Below are positions 1 through 7,028 of a stretch of DNA of 10,608 bases, piece after piece. Positions within the stretch are counted from its first letter, which is position 1, and each line of letters opens with the position of its first letter. A model generated the notes under the pieces. That model searched no databases, was not told the origin of the DNA, and saw only the letters and a list, made by a program, of their open reading frames with translations. The DNA lies in contig JAFYYO010000024.1 of the NCBI GenBank assembly GCA_017557475.1, positions 1 through 10,608 of the forward strand. Reading direction: 5' to 3'. The stretch comes from Bacteroidaceae bacterium (GTDB lineage Bacteria; Bacteroidota; Bacteroidia; Bacteroidales; Bacteroidaceae). The position numbers and the translations under genes were made by a program.

Positions 1-1434
1 CTTTACGCCTCCCATCCAACTCTCGTAGGCTCCAGCATGCTGTTCGCTGTACATACGGGGGAAGAGCATGTTTTGCTGATAGACATAATCCGACTTGTAG
101 CGCTGAATCTCGTAGCGGTCAGGTTCGTCGGAGTTCTGCTTTTCTTTCCTCTGATATACGGGAGCGCCTTGCTTGCTGACAGGCACGCAGTAGTTGCCGT
201 CGGGTTTGAGCAGGACTTGACTTGTGTAGGCCTGTCCATAGAGCAGTGGTCTGTCGCCATACTGTTCACGGCTCAGGTAGGTTCCCAGGGTGAAGATATC
301 CTCTGGCGAGTTCTGGTCCATCGGCGTATTAGCAGAGCTGCGGATGACGATGACGGCATACGAACTGTAGCCTATCATTATCATGAGCATGCAGAGGAGC
401 GAGGTGTTCATCAGTCGTGCGGAGACCACATTCTTTCCGTCACACTTCCATTGCATAGCAAAGTAAAGCAAGGCGAGCACGACTACACCACAAAGGATGC
501 TCTTCCAGCCATAGCCGTAGAAGGGGATACCCAGCATGCCCACACTCAGCAGGTAGGAGAGCGTCATACGCGTACGGCTCTTCTGTTTGATGGTTTCCCA
601 GATGCTCCAAAGCACAATGCCAACGAGCAAGGCGATATAGACGATGACGCCTGTGTTGAAAGGCATGTTGAGGGTGTTGACGAAGAGGAGTTCGAACCAT
701 CCGCCAACCTTTACGATGCCGGGAACGATGCCGTACAGGACAGCTGCGATGAGCAGTCCGCTTCCTGCCAGCCACAGAAGTGCGCCCTTCAAAGTGGCAT
801 CCTTAACCTTTCTGTAGTAGAATATGAGCACGAGAGCAGGCAGGCAGAGCAGGTTCAGCAGGTGGACGCCGATACTCAGGCCGGTCAGGTAGGCGATGAG
901 GATGAGCCAGCGATCCGAGCCTGATTCGTCTGCGTGGTCTTCCCACTTGAGCATGAGCCAGAAGACGACAGCCGTGAAGAGGCTACTGTAGGCATACACC
1001 TCGCCTTCTACTGCGCTGAACCAGAAGGTGTCGCTGAAGGTATAGACCAGCGCACCTGTCAATGCACTTGCCTCGACCGTGATGAGCTGAGCCAGGTTCT
1101 GCACTTTTCCGTTCTCGCCAATCAGCTTGCGTGCCAGATGGCTGATGCTCCAGAAGAGGAACATGATACATGCGGCGCTGAAGAGCGCACTCATCATGTT
1201 GACCATCAGCGCAACCTTCGTCGGGTCGCTTACAAACTGCGTGAATAGATTGGCCGTGAGCATGAAGAAAGGTGCCCCAGGCGGGTGACCGACTTCCAGC
1301 TTATAGGCTGTGGTGATGAACTCGGGGCAGTCCCAGAAACTTGCCGTAGGCTCTACCGTGCTGCAATACACGTAGGCTGCGATGGCGAATGTAAGCCAAC
1401 CCATCAGGTTGTCCACAAGTCTGAAATGTTTCAT
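1..1434 (-). CDS. DUF2723 (TMEM260-like) multi-pass membrane protein, N-terminal part
   Basis: The frame is open from an ATG at 1434 to the window edge (478 codons, no stop), so the 3' part is missing. The N-terminus carries WDCPEFITTAYKLEVGHPPG (residues 34-53), which I recognise as the hallmark of the DUF2723 family (PF11028), related to eukaryotic TMEM260. About ten hydrophobic segments follow, near residues 10-24, 73-98, 121-140, 146-162, 176-190, 191-207, 217-238, 263-279, 289-327 and 342-364; from about 365 the protein is soluble, presumably periplasmic. TMEM260 is a protein O-mannosyltransferase of the GT-C fold, and Asp35 and Glu38 in the first loop sit where such enzymes keep catalytic acids. 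A role in O-glycosylation of exported proteins is therefore an inference. Family members in Bacteroidetes are usually about 1000 residues or more, so roughly half is seen. The ATG lies about 25 bases after a predicted transcription start. Confidence 0.88.
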   Translation of the reverse strand, partial: MKHFRLVDNLMGWLTFAIAAYVYCSTVEPTASFWDCPEFITTAYKLEVGHPPGAPFFMLTANLFTQFVSDPTKVALMVNMMSALFSAACIMFLFWSISHLARKLIGENGKVQNLAQLITVEASALTGALVYTFSDTFWFSAVEGEVYAYSSLFTAVVFWLMLKWEDHADESGSDRWLILIAYLTGLSIGVHLLNLLCLPALVLIFYYRKVKDATLKGALLWLAGSGLLIAAVLYGIVPGIVKVGGWFELLFVNTLNMPFNTGVIVYIALLVGIVLWSIWETIKQKSRTRMTLSYLLSVGMLGIPFYGYGWKSILCGVVVLALLYFAMQWKCDGKNVVSARLMNTSLLCMLMIMIGYSSYAVIVIRSSANTPMDQNSPEDIFTLGTYLSREQYGDRPLLYGQAYTSQVLLKPDGNYCVPVSKQGAPVYQRKEKQNSDEPDRYEIQRYKSDYVYQQNMLFPRMYSEQHAGAYESWMGGVK

Positions 1435-1465
1435 CCTTTTGAGAGGTATAATATATAATTTCGTG

Positions 1466-1496
1466 CAAAGGTACGGAATAAAGTTGAAAGATGAAA
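1466..1496 (-). promoter_or_regulatory. Promoter of the DUF2723 gene
   Basis: Read on the minus strand, TTTC (1496-1493), a 19-base spacer and TACCTTTG (1473-1466) fit the Bacteroidetes primary sigma consensus TTTG, 19-21 bases, TAnnTTTG. The -7 match is full; the -33 has one mismatch. Transcription would start near 1459, giving a leader of about 25 bases. Confidence 0.65.
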
Positions 1497-1509
1497 GATG
1501 AAAGTTGAA
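1482..1509. repeat. Four-copy heptamer tandem repeat
   Basis: Four contiguous 7-base units, AGTTGAA, AGATGAA, AGATGAA and AGTTGAA (consensus AGWTGAA), form a purine-rich tract on the plus strand. The tract overlaps the -33 element and part of the spacer of the DUF2723 promoter. The repeat is directly visible; any effect on promoter strength is not known. Confidence 0.85.
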
Positions 1510-1566
1510 AATGAACTCGCGAAACGCTAAAAATTAAGTTTTCTTTAGAGAAATAAGCCCTTCAAG

Positions 1567-1678
1567 CGTGTCTGATTCTTGCGATGCAGCTTGCGTTCTT
1601 AAAAACGCAGGTTGCAATTATAGAAACGCAACCTGCGATTTTAGGAACGCAGGTTGCGATTTAAGAATTATCCGTGTC
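1567..1678. repeat. 21-bp palindromic repeat array 1
   Basis: Four contiguous 21-base units run over 1580-1600, 1601-1621, 1622-1642 and 1643-1663. Each is built around CGCA, three bases, TGCG, so each can form a short hairpin, and AT-rich links such as TTTTAGGAA join them. The central triplet is GGT, ACC, GGT in the last three units, so unit three is inverted relative to its neighbours. The left boundary CGTGTCTGATTCTTG (1567-1581) recurs exactly, inverted, at array 2. The array begins about 50 bases past the araB stop and lies upstream of the DUF2723 promoter. I do not recognise a named family. The units abut without spacers, so this is not CRISPR. Confidence 0.85.
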
Positions 1679-1726
1679 GAAGCAGAAAATGCTGCTCGCG
1701 ACAATTGAAAATCAGGTGTATGCCTC

Positions 1727-3313
1727 TTATTTATGGCAGACGGCTGCCTGCTCGATGGGCAAGCACTTTTTGTAGTTCTCGATGTAGCGTTCGAATCCGG
1801 CAACGTCTTCTGCCGTGGGAGCGATGCTGGTTCCTGTGTTGCCTGCGAAGACTTGCGTCTCGAGATAGTCCGCGAGGTTCTTGCCGTTCTTGTTAATCAG
1901 GTAGCCTGCCAGCAAAGCGATGCCCCAGGCGCCACCTTCGCCTGCGGTCTCCATTACGGAGATTGGCGAGTTCAGAGCTGCGGCCAACATGCGCTGACCT
2001 ACGCCAGGAGTCTTGAAGTAGCCGCCGTGTCCGGTAATGCGGTCCACGCGAATATTCTCTTCCTTGAACAGGATGTCGTTGCCAATCTTCAGCACTCCGA
2101 TGGCTCCGTAGAGCTGGGCACGCATGAAGTTGGCGAGGTTGAAGTTGTCGCCTGCAGAGCGCACGAAGAGGGGACGACCTTCTGCCAAACCCGTGATAGG
2201 CTCGCCACTGACATAGTTGAAGGCCATCAGGCCACCGCAATCAGCATCACCTTCGAGGGCCTTGCTAAAGAGCTTGCCAAAGAGCTCGCCAGTGTCAACA
2301 GGCACGCCAACCATTTGTTGGTACTCCTTGAAGAGGCCTACCCAGGCGTTGATGTCGCTTGTGCAGTTGTTACAATGCACCATAGCCACGAGGCTTCCAT
2401 CAGGTGTGGTGACGAGGTCGATAGCTTCGTAGGGCTTGCTCAACGGCTTCTCGAGCACTATCATCGAGAACGAGGAGGTGCCTGCAGAGACGTTACCTGT
2501 GCGCTGCTTCACGGCATTCGTGGCCACCATGCCCGTGCCTGCGTCGCCCTCGGGAGGACAGACGGGGCAGCCAGCCTTCAAGTGACCAGAGACATCGAGC
2601 TTTTGGGCTCCTTCCGGAGTCAGGAAGCCGGCATTCTCACCTGCATTGAGGCTCTTCGGAAGGATGTCGAGCAACTTCCATGAATAGCCCTTTGGTGCGA
2701 CGAGCTTGTCGAACTTCTCGACCATCAGGGCATCGTAAGTCTTCGTCGCAGGGTCAACGGGAATCATGCCAGAAGCATCTCCAACGCCAAGGACGAACTG
2801 TCCCGTTACTTGCCAATGCACGTAACCGGCAAGCGTGGTCAAGTACTTGATGTCCTTCACATGCTCGTTGTCCTCGAGGATACACTGATAGAGGTGCGAG
2901 ATGCTCCAGCGAAGAGGAATGTTGTAGTTGAAGAGCTGCGAGAGCTCAGCTGCGGCTTGACCGGTGTTGGTGTTGCGCCAGGTGCGGAAGGGAACGAGTA
3001 TCTCCTGCTTCTCATCGAAGGCCATATAGCCATGCATCATCGCCGAGAAGCCAATGGCGGCAAGCGACTCTATCTCGCAATCATACTGGCGCTTGACATC
3101 CTGCCTGAGGTCGGCATAACACTCCTGCAGTCCTTTCCAGATGATGTCTATGCTATAAGTCCAAAGTCCATCAACCAACTGGTTCTCCCATTCGAACGCG
3201 CCCTGAGCGATGGGCTTGTTGTCCTGGTCGATGAGGACGGCCTTGATGCGTGTGGAACCGAACTCGATGCCGAGAATGGCTTTGCCGCTTTCGATCGTTT
3301 GCTTAGCGTTCAT
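1727..3313 (-). CDS. araB: FGGY-family carbohydrate kinase, probably L-ribulokinase
   Basis: This 528-residue cytoplasmic kinase has the FGGY two-domain layout. The N-terminal nucleotide-binding motif is LGIEFGSTRIKAVLID (14-29). The likely catalytic base is Asp257 in PEGDAGTGM, followed by the SAGTSSF loop (276-282). The C-terminal adenosine region covers GHGGYFKTPGVGQ (428-440) and ETAGEGGAWGIALLAG (455-470). The expected reaction is ATP-dependent phosphorylation of L-ribulose to L-ribulose-5-phosphate. By sequence style it looks more like the xylulokinase (XylB) branch than the 566-residue E. coli AraB, so the ribulokinase assignment rests mainly on its place as last gene after araD and araA. 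Its ATG follows the araA stop after one base, which suggests translational coupling. No clear intrinsic terminator follows; array 1 does. A xylulokinase remains the alternative. Confidence 0.85.
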   Translation of the reverse strand: MNAKQTIESGKAILGIEFGSTRIKAVLIDQDNKPIAQGAFEWENQLVDGLWTYSIDIIWKGLQECYADLRQDVKRQYDCEIESLAAIGFSAMMHGYMAFDEKQEILVPFRTWRNTNTGQAAAELSQLFNYNIPLRWSISHLYQCILEDNEHVKDIKYLTTLAGYVHWQVTGQFVLGVGDASGMIPVDPATKTYDALMVEKFDKLVAPKGYSWKLLDILPKSLNAGENAGFLTPEGAQKLDVSGHLKAGCPVCPPEGDAGTGMVATNAVKQRTGNVSAGTSSFSMIVLEKPLSKPYEAIDLVTTPDGSLVAMVHCNNCTSDINAWVGLFKEYQQMVGVPVDTGELFGKLFSKALEGDADCGGLMAFNYVSGEPITGLAEGRPLFVRSAGDNFNLANFMRAQLYGAIGVLKIGNDILFKEENIRVDRITGHGGYFKTPGVGQRMLAAALNSPISVMETAGEGGAWGIALLAGYLINKNGKNLADYLETQVFAGNTGTSIAPTAEDVAGFERYIENYKKCLPIEQAAVCHK

Positions 3314-3314
3314 G

Positions 3315-4853
3315 TTACTTTAGAGCTTTGTTCAACATAAAATACACCTCGTTGTTGCGAAGCGTTTGCTTGAAGTCGGCAATGTTTGTCTGCTTGTTAA
3401 TCTTCACATACTCAATGCCAGTCATCTCTGCAAAGTCTTCCCAGTACTCTTCGTTGATGTCGTAGGAGAAGGCGCTGTGGTGCGTACCTCCGGCCAGAAT
3501 CCAGGCTGCGGCACCAATCTCGAATGTGGGCTGCGGAATCCAAAGAGCGCTTGCAACGGGCAGCTTAGGCATTGGCTTAGGCTCGATGCACTCCACTTCC
3601 TGAGAGATGAGACGGAAGCGATTGCCCAGATCCACAACTGTTGCCTTGATGCCGCGACCTGTCTTCGAGGTGAAGACGAGGCGAGCGGTCTGCTGCTTGC
3701 GGATGCCGATGCCGAGGAAGTGAACCTCCAGCTTTGGCTTATCGCTTGCAATCAGCGGACAAATCTCGAGCATGTGGCTCTGCAGACAAGACGAACGGTC
3801 TCCGGCAAAGTTGAGAGTGTAGTCCTCGAGGAAGGAGCAACCGGTCGGCATGCCTTGCTGAATGACCCAAAGCGTGCGATAGAGGCAAGCGGTCTTCCAG
3901 TCGCCTTCAGCACCGAAGCCGTAACCTTCTTCCATCAAGCGCTGTGAAGCGAGGCCTGGAATCTGGTCGAAGCCACAGAAGTCGGGCTGGTTGATGTCGG
4001 CATCGCCCAGGTCGTCGAAGTTAGTTGTAAAGGCTGTTGCGCCCTCGTCCTTGAGGACACGGCGCAGAGCAATCTCGGCTTTGGCACTATTCTTCACTTT
4101 CTCCCAATAAACTTGCTCGCCGCTTTCGTCAATCTTAATTGTGTAAAGCTTCTTGTACTCCTCGACGAGTTCGTCGGCTTCCTTGTCTGTGACCTTCTTG
4201 TAGTACTCCATCAAAGAGGAAACAGGGTAGTAGTCAACGTGATAGCCTAAGCGTTGCTCGAACTCCACACGGTCGCCATCGGTCACGGCCACATTGTTCA
4301 TGTTCATGCCGAACATCAGGCAACGGACGTTCTTGGCATCGGCCACACCGGCAGCCACGCGAGCCCAAACGGCAATTTGCTTCTGTGCCTTCTCGTCCTT
4401 CCAGTAGCCACAAACCACTTTTCGAGCGACGCGCATCCTGGTGCAGATGTGTCCGAACTCGATGTCACCGTGAGCGCTTTGGTTCAAGTTCATGAAGTCC
4501 ATGTCGATCTCGCTCCAAGGAATCTCGGCATTGTACTGGGTGTGGAAGTGGAGCAGGGGTTTTTGCAACTGCTGTAAACCTTTGATCCACATCTTGGCAG
4601 GCGAGAAGGTATGCATCCAAGTGATGATGCCGACGCACTTCTCGTCATTGTTGGCTGCCAGCATTACGGCTTCAACCTCCTTACTGGAATTGGCTGTGCC
4701 CTTATACACAATCTTTACAGGAATGTTGCCGGAAGCGTTCAAGCCCTCGACCATCTCTTTTGAGTGACCATCTACGGCAACCACAGCGTCGCCTCCATAG
4801 AGCAACTGAGCGCCAGTTACCCACCAAATCTCCGAATTTTCAAATGCTTTCAT
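3315..4853 (-). CDS. araA: L-arabinose isomerase
   Basis: This 512-residue enzyme is close to the E. coli AraA length of about 500. It interconverts L-arabinose and L-ribulose in the cytoplasm using a divalent metal, usually Mn2+. The start is typical (MKAFENSEIWWVTGAQLLYG), with HTFSPAKMWI near 81-90. The metal ligands align by motif and spacing: Glu316 in GAEGDWK, Glu343 in FLEDYT, His360 in QSHMLE, and His459 (or 458) in GGTHHS. The spacings of 27, 17 and about 99 residues match E306, E333, H350 and H450 of E. coli. All active-site motifs are intact and I see no frameshift. It is the middle gene of the operon, 27 bases after the araD stop and one base before the araB start, so it should be co-transcribed from the araD promoter. 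Confidence 0.97.
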   Translation of the reverse strand: MKAFENSEIWWVTGAQLLYGGDAVVAVDGHSKEMVEGLNASGNIPVKIVYKGTANSSKEVEAVMLAANNDEKCVGIITWMHTFSPAKMWIKGLQQLQKPLLHFHTQYNAEIPWSEIDMDFMNLNQSAHGDIEFGHICTRMRVARKVVCGYWKDEKAQKQIAVWARVAAGVADAKNVRCLMFGMNMNNVAVTDGDRVEFEQRLGYHVDYYPVSSLMEYYKKVTDKEADELVEEYKKLYTIKIDESGEQVYWEKVKNSAKAEIALRRVLKDEGATAFTTNFDDLGDADINQPDFCGFDQIPGLASQRLMEEGYGFGAEGDWKTACLYRTLWVIQQGMPTGCSFLEDYTLNFAGDRSSCLQSHMLEICPLIASDKPKLEVHFLGIGIRKQQTARLVFTSKTGRGIKATVVDLGNRFRLISQEVECIEPKPMPKLPVASALWIPQPTFEIGAAAWILAGGTHHSAFSYDINEEYWEDFAEMTGIEYVKINKQTNIADFKQTLRNNEVYFMLNKALK

Positions 4854-4880
4854 AATGTTTGTAGGTTGTTATAATTGATA

Positions 4881-5606
4881 TTAATGTTGTTTTCCTTTTT
4901 GTCCGTAATAGGCATTTGGCCCATGCTTCCTTGAGTAGTGCTTCTCGATCAGGAGTTTGTTCATCGAAGGAACGTGCGTTACCAGGTCGAGGGTGTTGAG
5001 ATGCAAGGTCGAGGCGATGAAGGCCATCTTTGCTACTTCTTCCAGCACTACGGCGTTGTGGACGGCATTGTCGGGACTTGTACCCCAAGTAAAGGGTCCA
5101 TGATTCTTGACCAAAACGGCAGGCGTATCGTCGGGATTCATCCCCTCGAAGCACTCTACAATCACGTTGCCGGTCTCCTTCTCATATTCCCCGAAGACCT
5201 CATCCTTCTTCATATTGCGGGTGCAGGGAATGTCTTTGTAGAAGTAGTCGGCATGCGTGGTGCCGATGTTGGGGATGCTTCGCCCAGCTTGAGCCCAGGC
5301 TGTTGCATATGTGGAATGCGTATGGACAACGCCTTGGATGTTGGGGAACGCTCTGTAGAGCACAAGATGAGTGGGTGTGTCGCTCGATGGATTGAGGTCG
5401 CCCTCCACCACCTTGCCAGTCTCCAGGTCAACGACCACCATATCCTCGGCTTTCATCTCGTCGTAGCTGACGCCTGATGGCTTGATGACTACGAGTCCTT
5501 TCTCGCGGTCGATGCCTGAGACGTTGCCCCAAGTGAAGATGACCAGCCCATGTCGGACGAGGTCGAGGTTTGCTTTGAATACTTTTTGCTTCAGTTCTTC
5601 TAACAT
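4881..5606 (-). CDS. araD: L-ribulose-5-phosphate 4-epimerase
   Basis: This 241-residue class II aldolase-fold enzyme (E. coli AraD is 231) converts L-ribulose-5-phosphate to D-xylulose-5-phosphate, the last step of arabinose entry into the pentose phosphate pathway. The key motifs are present: GNVSG (27-31), [10 protein letters not shown] (42-51), and SSDTPTH with Asp76. Zinc ligands are His95 and His97 in VVHTHST and His169 in VKNHGPF. The catalytic Asp120 is in GTTHADYF and the C-terminal tyrosine is in HGPNAYYGQ (228-236). These match the AraD and UlaF/SgaE epimerases; AraD is preferred over UlaF because araA and araB follow. It is the first gene of the operon, with its own -7 box about 44 bases upstream, so expression is probably at least partly separate from the GH43 gene upstream. 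Confidence 0.96.
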   Translation of the reverse strand: MLEELKQKVFKANLDLVRHGLVIFTWGNVSGIDREKGLVVIKPSGVSYDEMKAEDMVVVDLETGKVVEGDLNPSSDTPTHLVLYRAFPNIQGVVHTHSTYATAWAQAGRSIPNIGTTHADYFYKDIPCTRNMKKDEVFGEYEKETGNVIVECFEGMNPDDTPAVLVKNHGPFTWGTSPDNAVHNAVVLEEVAKMAFIASTLHLNTLDLVTHVPSMNKLLIEKHYSRKHGPNAYYGQKGKQH

Positions 5607-5649
5607 GATAAGTTGAGTTTAATGCATCTGTTTCTGTACGACGCAACTG

Positions 5650-5657
5650 CAAATATA
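5650..5657 (-). promoter_or_regulatory. -7 element of the araDAB promoter
   Basis: On the minus strand TATATTTG matches TAnnTTTG, 44 bases before the araD ATG. No TTTG-like -33 element occurs at a spacing of 19-21 bases; the DNA there reads AAGG to GGGA and belongs to an inverted repeat (5675-5693). This suggests a promoter that needs an activator or is otherwise regulated. The transcription start would be near 5643. Confidence 0.55.
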
Positions 5658-5674
5658 GTGATTTTTTCGTTATC

Positions 5675-5693
5675 TTTCCCTTTTTTAGGGAAA
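5675..5693. promoter_or_regulatory. Inverted repeat in the GH43-araD gap
   Basis: TTTCCC, a 7-base A/T loop and GGGAAA form a 6-bp inverted repeat. It begins about 20 bases after the GH43 stop and covers roughly -25 to -45 relative to the predicted araD transcription start. It could be the 3' hairpin of the GH43 transcript or a binding site for an araDAB regulator. No T-run follows it on the minus strand, so a classical intrinsic terminator is not supported. Confidence 0.4.
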
Positions 5694-5714
5694 AACAATG
5701 CAAAAAGAGTGCAT

Positions 5715-6698
5715 CTATTTGCCGAAAGCCTCCAGCAATCTATCCTTTTCTGCCTGAGTGATGGGGATGATTGTGCCGTGTCGGGGAGTGAACTTACCTT
5801 TCGTCTCAGTGTTGTGAACGAACTGGAAAGTCTTCAGGTCTTCCGAGCGGCAGAACTGGTAGTGCCCGTTCCCGTAGCAGTCGTACATGATGATCCAGCT
5901 CTTTCCGTCGATGGCTTTGCAGACGCCGACTCCCTCTACAGCCTCTTTCGTCTGCTCCACATTGCCTTCCAGCATCTGCCATTTGTCTGTCAGTTGCTTG
6001 CTGACAGCCTGATAGATGCCGCGTCCCGACTCCTGCTTGTAGAAGAGGTGATAGAGTCCGTCGGCTTCGTTATAGACGATGTCGCCGTCGATGGTGGCAT
6101 TCCCAGCGTCGAAGAGCCAACGCGGTTCGCCCTCCAGAGCCGTGAAGTCCTTGTTGGCGTACTGATAGTAGATCCTGTCGAAGGAGTCCTGATCGCTCGT
6201 GCGAAGCGAGTAGAATACCATATATTTGCCTGCCTTGCGGTCGTAAATAGTCTCGGGAGCCCAGACGCGAATCACATTCTTCCAAGCCTTCGTGTAGCGA
6301 GTGGGGAAGTTGACAGTCGAGTGCTGCCAATGGATGAGGTCAGTCGATTTCAGCATCACGATGCCTCTGTTGCTGGCCCATCCCAGCGAGGAGCGCATAT
6401 CGGTGCAGACCATGTAGAACGTCTTGCCGTCTTCGCAGCGAAGGATGTGCGGGTCGCGAACGCACTGCGTCAGAGCAATGGTGTCGCTCTCGATGACGGG
6501 CAGTCCCTGATTCAGCGGCGTGTAGTTGTAGCCGTCGTCGCTCAAGGCGTAGCAGATTTGCTCGTCCTGCGGCGCATTACTATTGAAATAGGTGAAGAGG
6601 TAGGCCACCATCTTGTCCTGTGCTTTCTTCCTGCCCGAAGCAGGTGCCATTGCCAGCGCCAAACCCACTGCAAGCATCAGTAATTGCTTAGTATTCAT
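5715..6698 (-). CDS. Exported glycoside hydrolase, GH43-like (arabinosidase/xylosidase type)
   Basis: A 327-residue protein with a signal peptide (MNTKQLLMLAVGLALAMAPA, cleavage near residue 20-22, no lipobox cysteine) and one five-bladed beta-propeller-like catalytic domain. The GH43 triad is visible: general base Asp82 in CVRDPHIL, a pKa-modulating Asp at 204 or 206 in TIDGDIVYN, and general acid Glu255 in AVEGVGV. VWAPETIYD (145-153) is another typical block. The family hydrolyses arabinose or xylose linkages with inversion, and the following araDAB operon makes an arabinofuranosidase the natural guess; exact linkage cannot be read from sequence. I chose the ATG at 6698, not the in-frame TTG at 6725, because that TTG lies inside the predicted -7 promoter box and the ATG gives a clean signal peptide. 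The product is expected in the periplasm. Confidence 0.85.
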   Translation of the reverse strand: MNTKQLLMLAVGLALAMAPASGRKKAQDKMVAYLFTYFNSNAPQDEQICYALSDDGYNYTPLNQGLPVIESDTIALTQCVRDPHILRCEDGKTFYMVCTDMRSSLGWASNRGIVMLKSTDLIHWQHSTVNFPTRYTKAWKNVIRVWAPETIYDRKAGKYMVFYSLRTSDQDSFDRIYYQYANKDFTALEGEPRWLFDAGNATIDGDIVYNEADGLYHLFYKQESGRGIYQAVSKQLTDKWQMLEGNVEQTKEAVEGVGVCKAIDGKSWIIMYDCYGNGHYQFCRSEDLKTFQFVHNTETKGKFTPRHGTIIPITQAEKDRLLEAFGK

Positions 6699-6722
6699 GA
6701 TTGTCAAGTATAAAATGCTTTG

Positions 6723-6756
6723 CAAAGATATGAAAAAAAGTTGAATATTCCTTCAA
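6723..6756 (-). promoter_or_regulatory. GH43 promoter (-7 element) with upstream inverted repeat
   Basis: TATCTTTG on the minus strand (6730-6723) matches the Bacteroidetes -7 consensus, 24 bases before the ATG at 6698. No TTTG -33 occurs at a spacing of 19-21. Instead an inverted repeat, TTGAA, six bases, TTCAA (6741-6756), with the 8-bp palindrome GAATATTC inside it, lies around -27 to -42 and could be an operator. The -7 call is fairly safe; the operator is speculative. Confidence 0.55.
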
Positions 6757-6814
6757 GCGAGGACAATTTTGTGCTTTCGGCTTTTGTAAACTCCGACGGA
6801 GCATGTCGTCTTCT

Positions 6815-6912
6815 TTAGTCGCAAGTTGCGACCGTAGAATCGCAGGTTGCGTTCTTAAAATCGCAGGCTGCGTTCCTAGAATCGCAAGTTGCGTTTCAAG
6901 AATCAGACACGG
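6815..6912. repeat. 21-bp palindromic repeat array 2
   Basis: Four contiguous 21-base units cover 6815-6835, 6836-6856, 6857-6877 and 6878-6898. Each has the core CGCA, three bases, TGCG (central triplets AGT, GGT, GGC, AGT), and flanks such as AGAA and TTCT extend the dyad to about eight pairs. The right boundary CAAGAATCAGACACG (6897-6911) is the exact reverse complement of the left boundary of array 1, so the two arrays are members of one family in opposite orientation. The array lies between the GH31 stop and the GH43 promoter. The 10-mer GAGGACAATT occurs on both sides (6759-6768 and 6917-6926). The unit differences suggest an old, diverging element. Confidence 0.85.
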
Positions 6913-6917
6913 AAAAG

Positions 6918-6931
6918 AGGACAATTGTCCT
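6918..6931. repeat. Perfect 14-bp palindrome
   Basis: AGGACAATTGTCCT is a perfect 14-bp dyad about 100 bases past the GH31 stop and six bases outside array 2. It could be a protein-binding site or the tip of a 3' hairpin. The 97 bases between it and the GH31 stop hold nothing I recognise: no T-run terminator and no convincing ORF. Confidence 0.6.
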
Positions 6932-7028
6932 GCTTCTGAATATGTTTCTCTCTTTATGCGTCGGCAGATTGACGAAGTGAAAGAAACCCTCTCAATTGCA
7001 GAAACCCAACCCCACTTTACGGTAAATG

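Noticed and set aside
37..924. 295-codon plus-strand ORF
   Set aside because: It lies opposite the DUF2723 gene, whose minus-strand product has a clear family signature and membrane segments; the plus-strand translation is low-complexity with no recognisable domain.
1580..1663. CRISPR array
   Set aside because: The 21-bp units abut directly without unique spacers and no cas gene is present; the same holds for 6815-6898 and 9693-9770.
1567..1678. Target-site duplication (CGTGTC at 1567-1572 and 1673-1678) marking a mobile element
   Set aside because: Six bases is too short to exclude chance, array 2 does not show the same flanking duplication, and no transposase or long terminal inverted repeat is present.
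1679..1700. Terminator after araB (AGCAG/CTGCT hairpin)
   Set aside because: The stem is only five pairs and has no following T-run on the minus strand, so it is not convincing.
1733..2683. 316-codon plus-strand ORF opposite araB
   Set aside because: The minus-strand frame encodes a complete FGGY kinase; the opposite frame is open because of codon bias.
5613..6683. 356-codon plus-strand ORF opposite GH43
   Set aside because: The minus-strand frame carries the signal peptide and GH43 catalytic motifs; the plus frame has none.
6699..6725. Upstream TTG start extending GH43 by nine residues
   Set aside because: The TTG lies inside the predicted -7 box, upstream of the likely transcription start, and would put extra residues before a clean signal peptide.
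6688..6924. 78-codon minus-strand ORF with heptapeptide repeats (TQPAILR type)
   Set aside because: The peptide repeat is simply the 21-bp DNA array read in frame; it overlaps the GH43 promoter and start, and its C-terminal part is promoter sequence.
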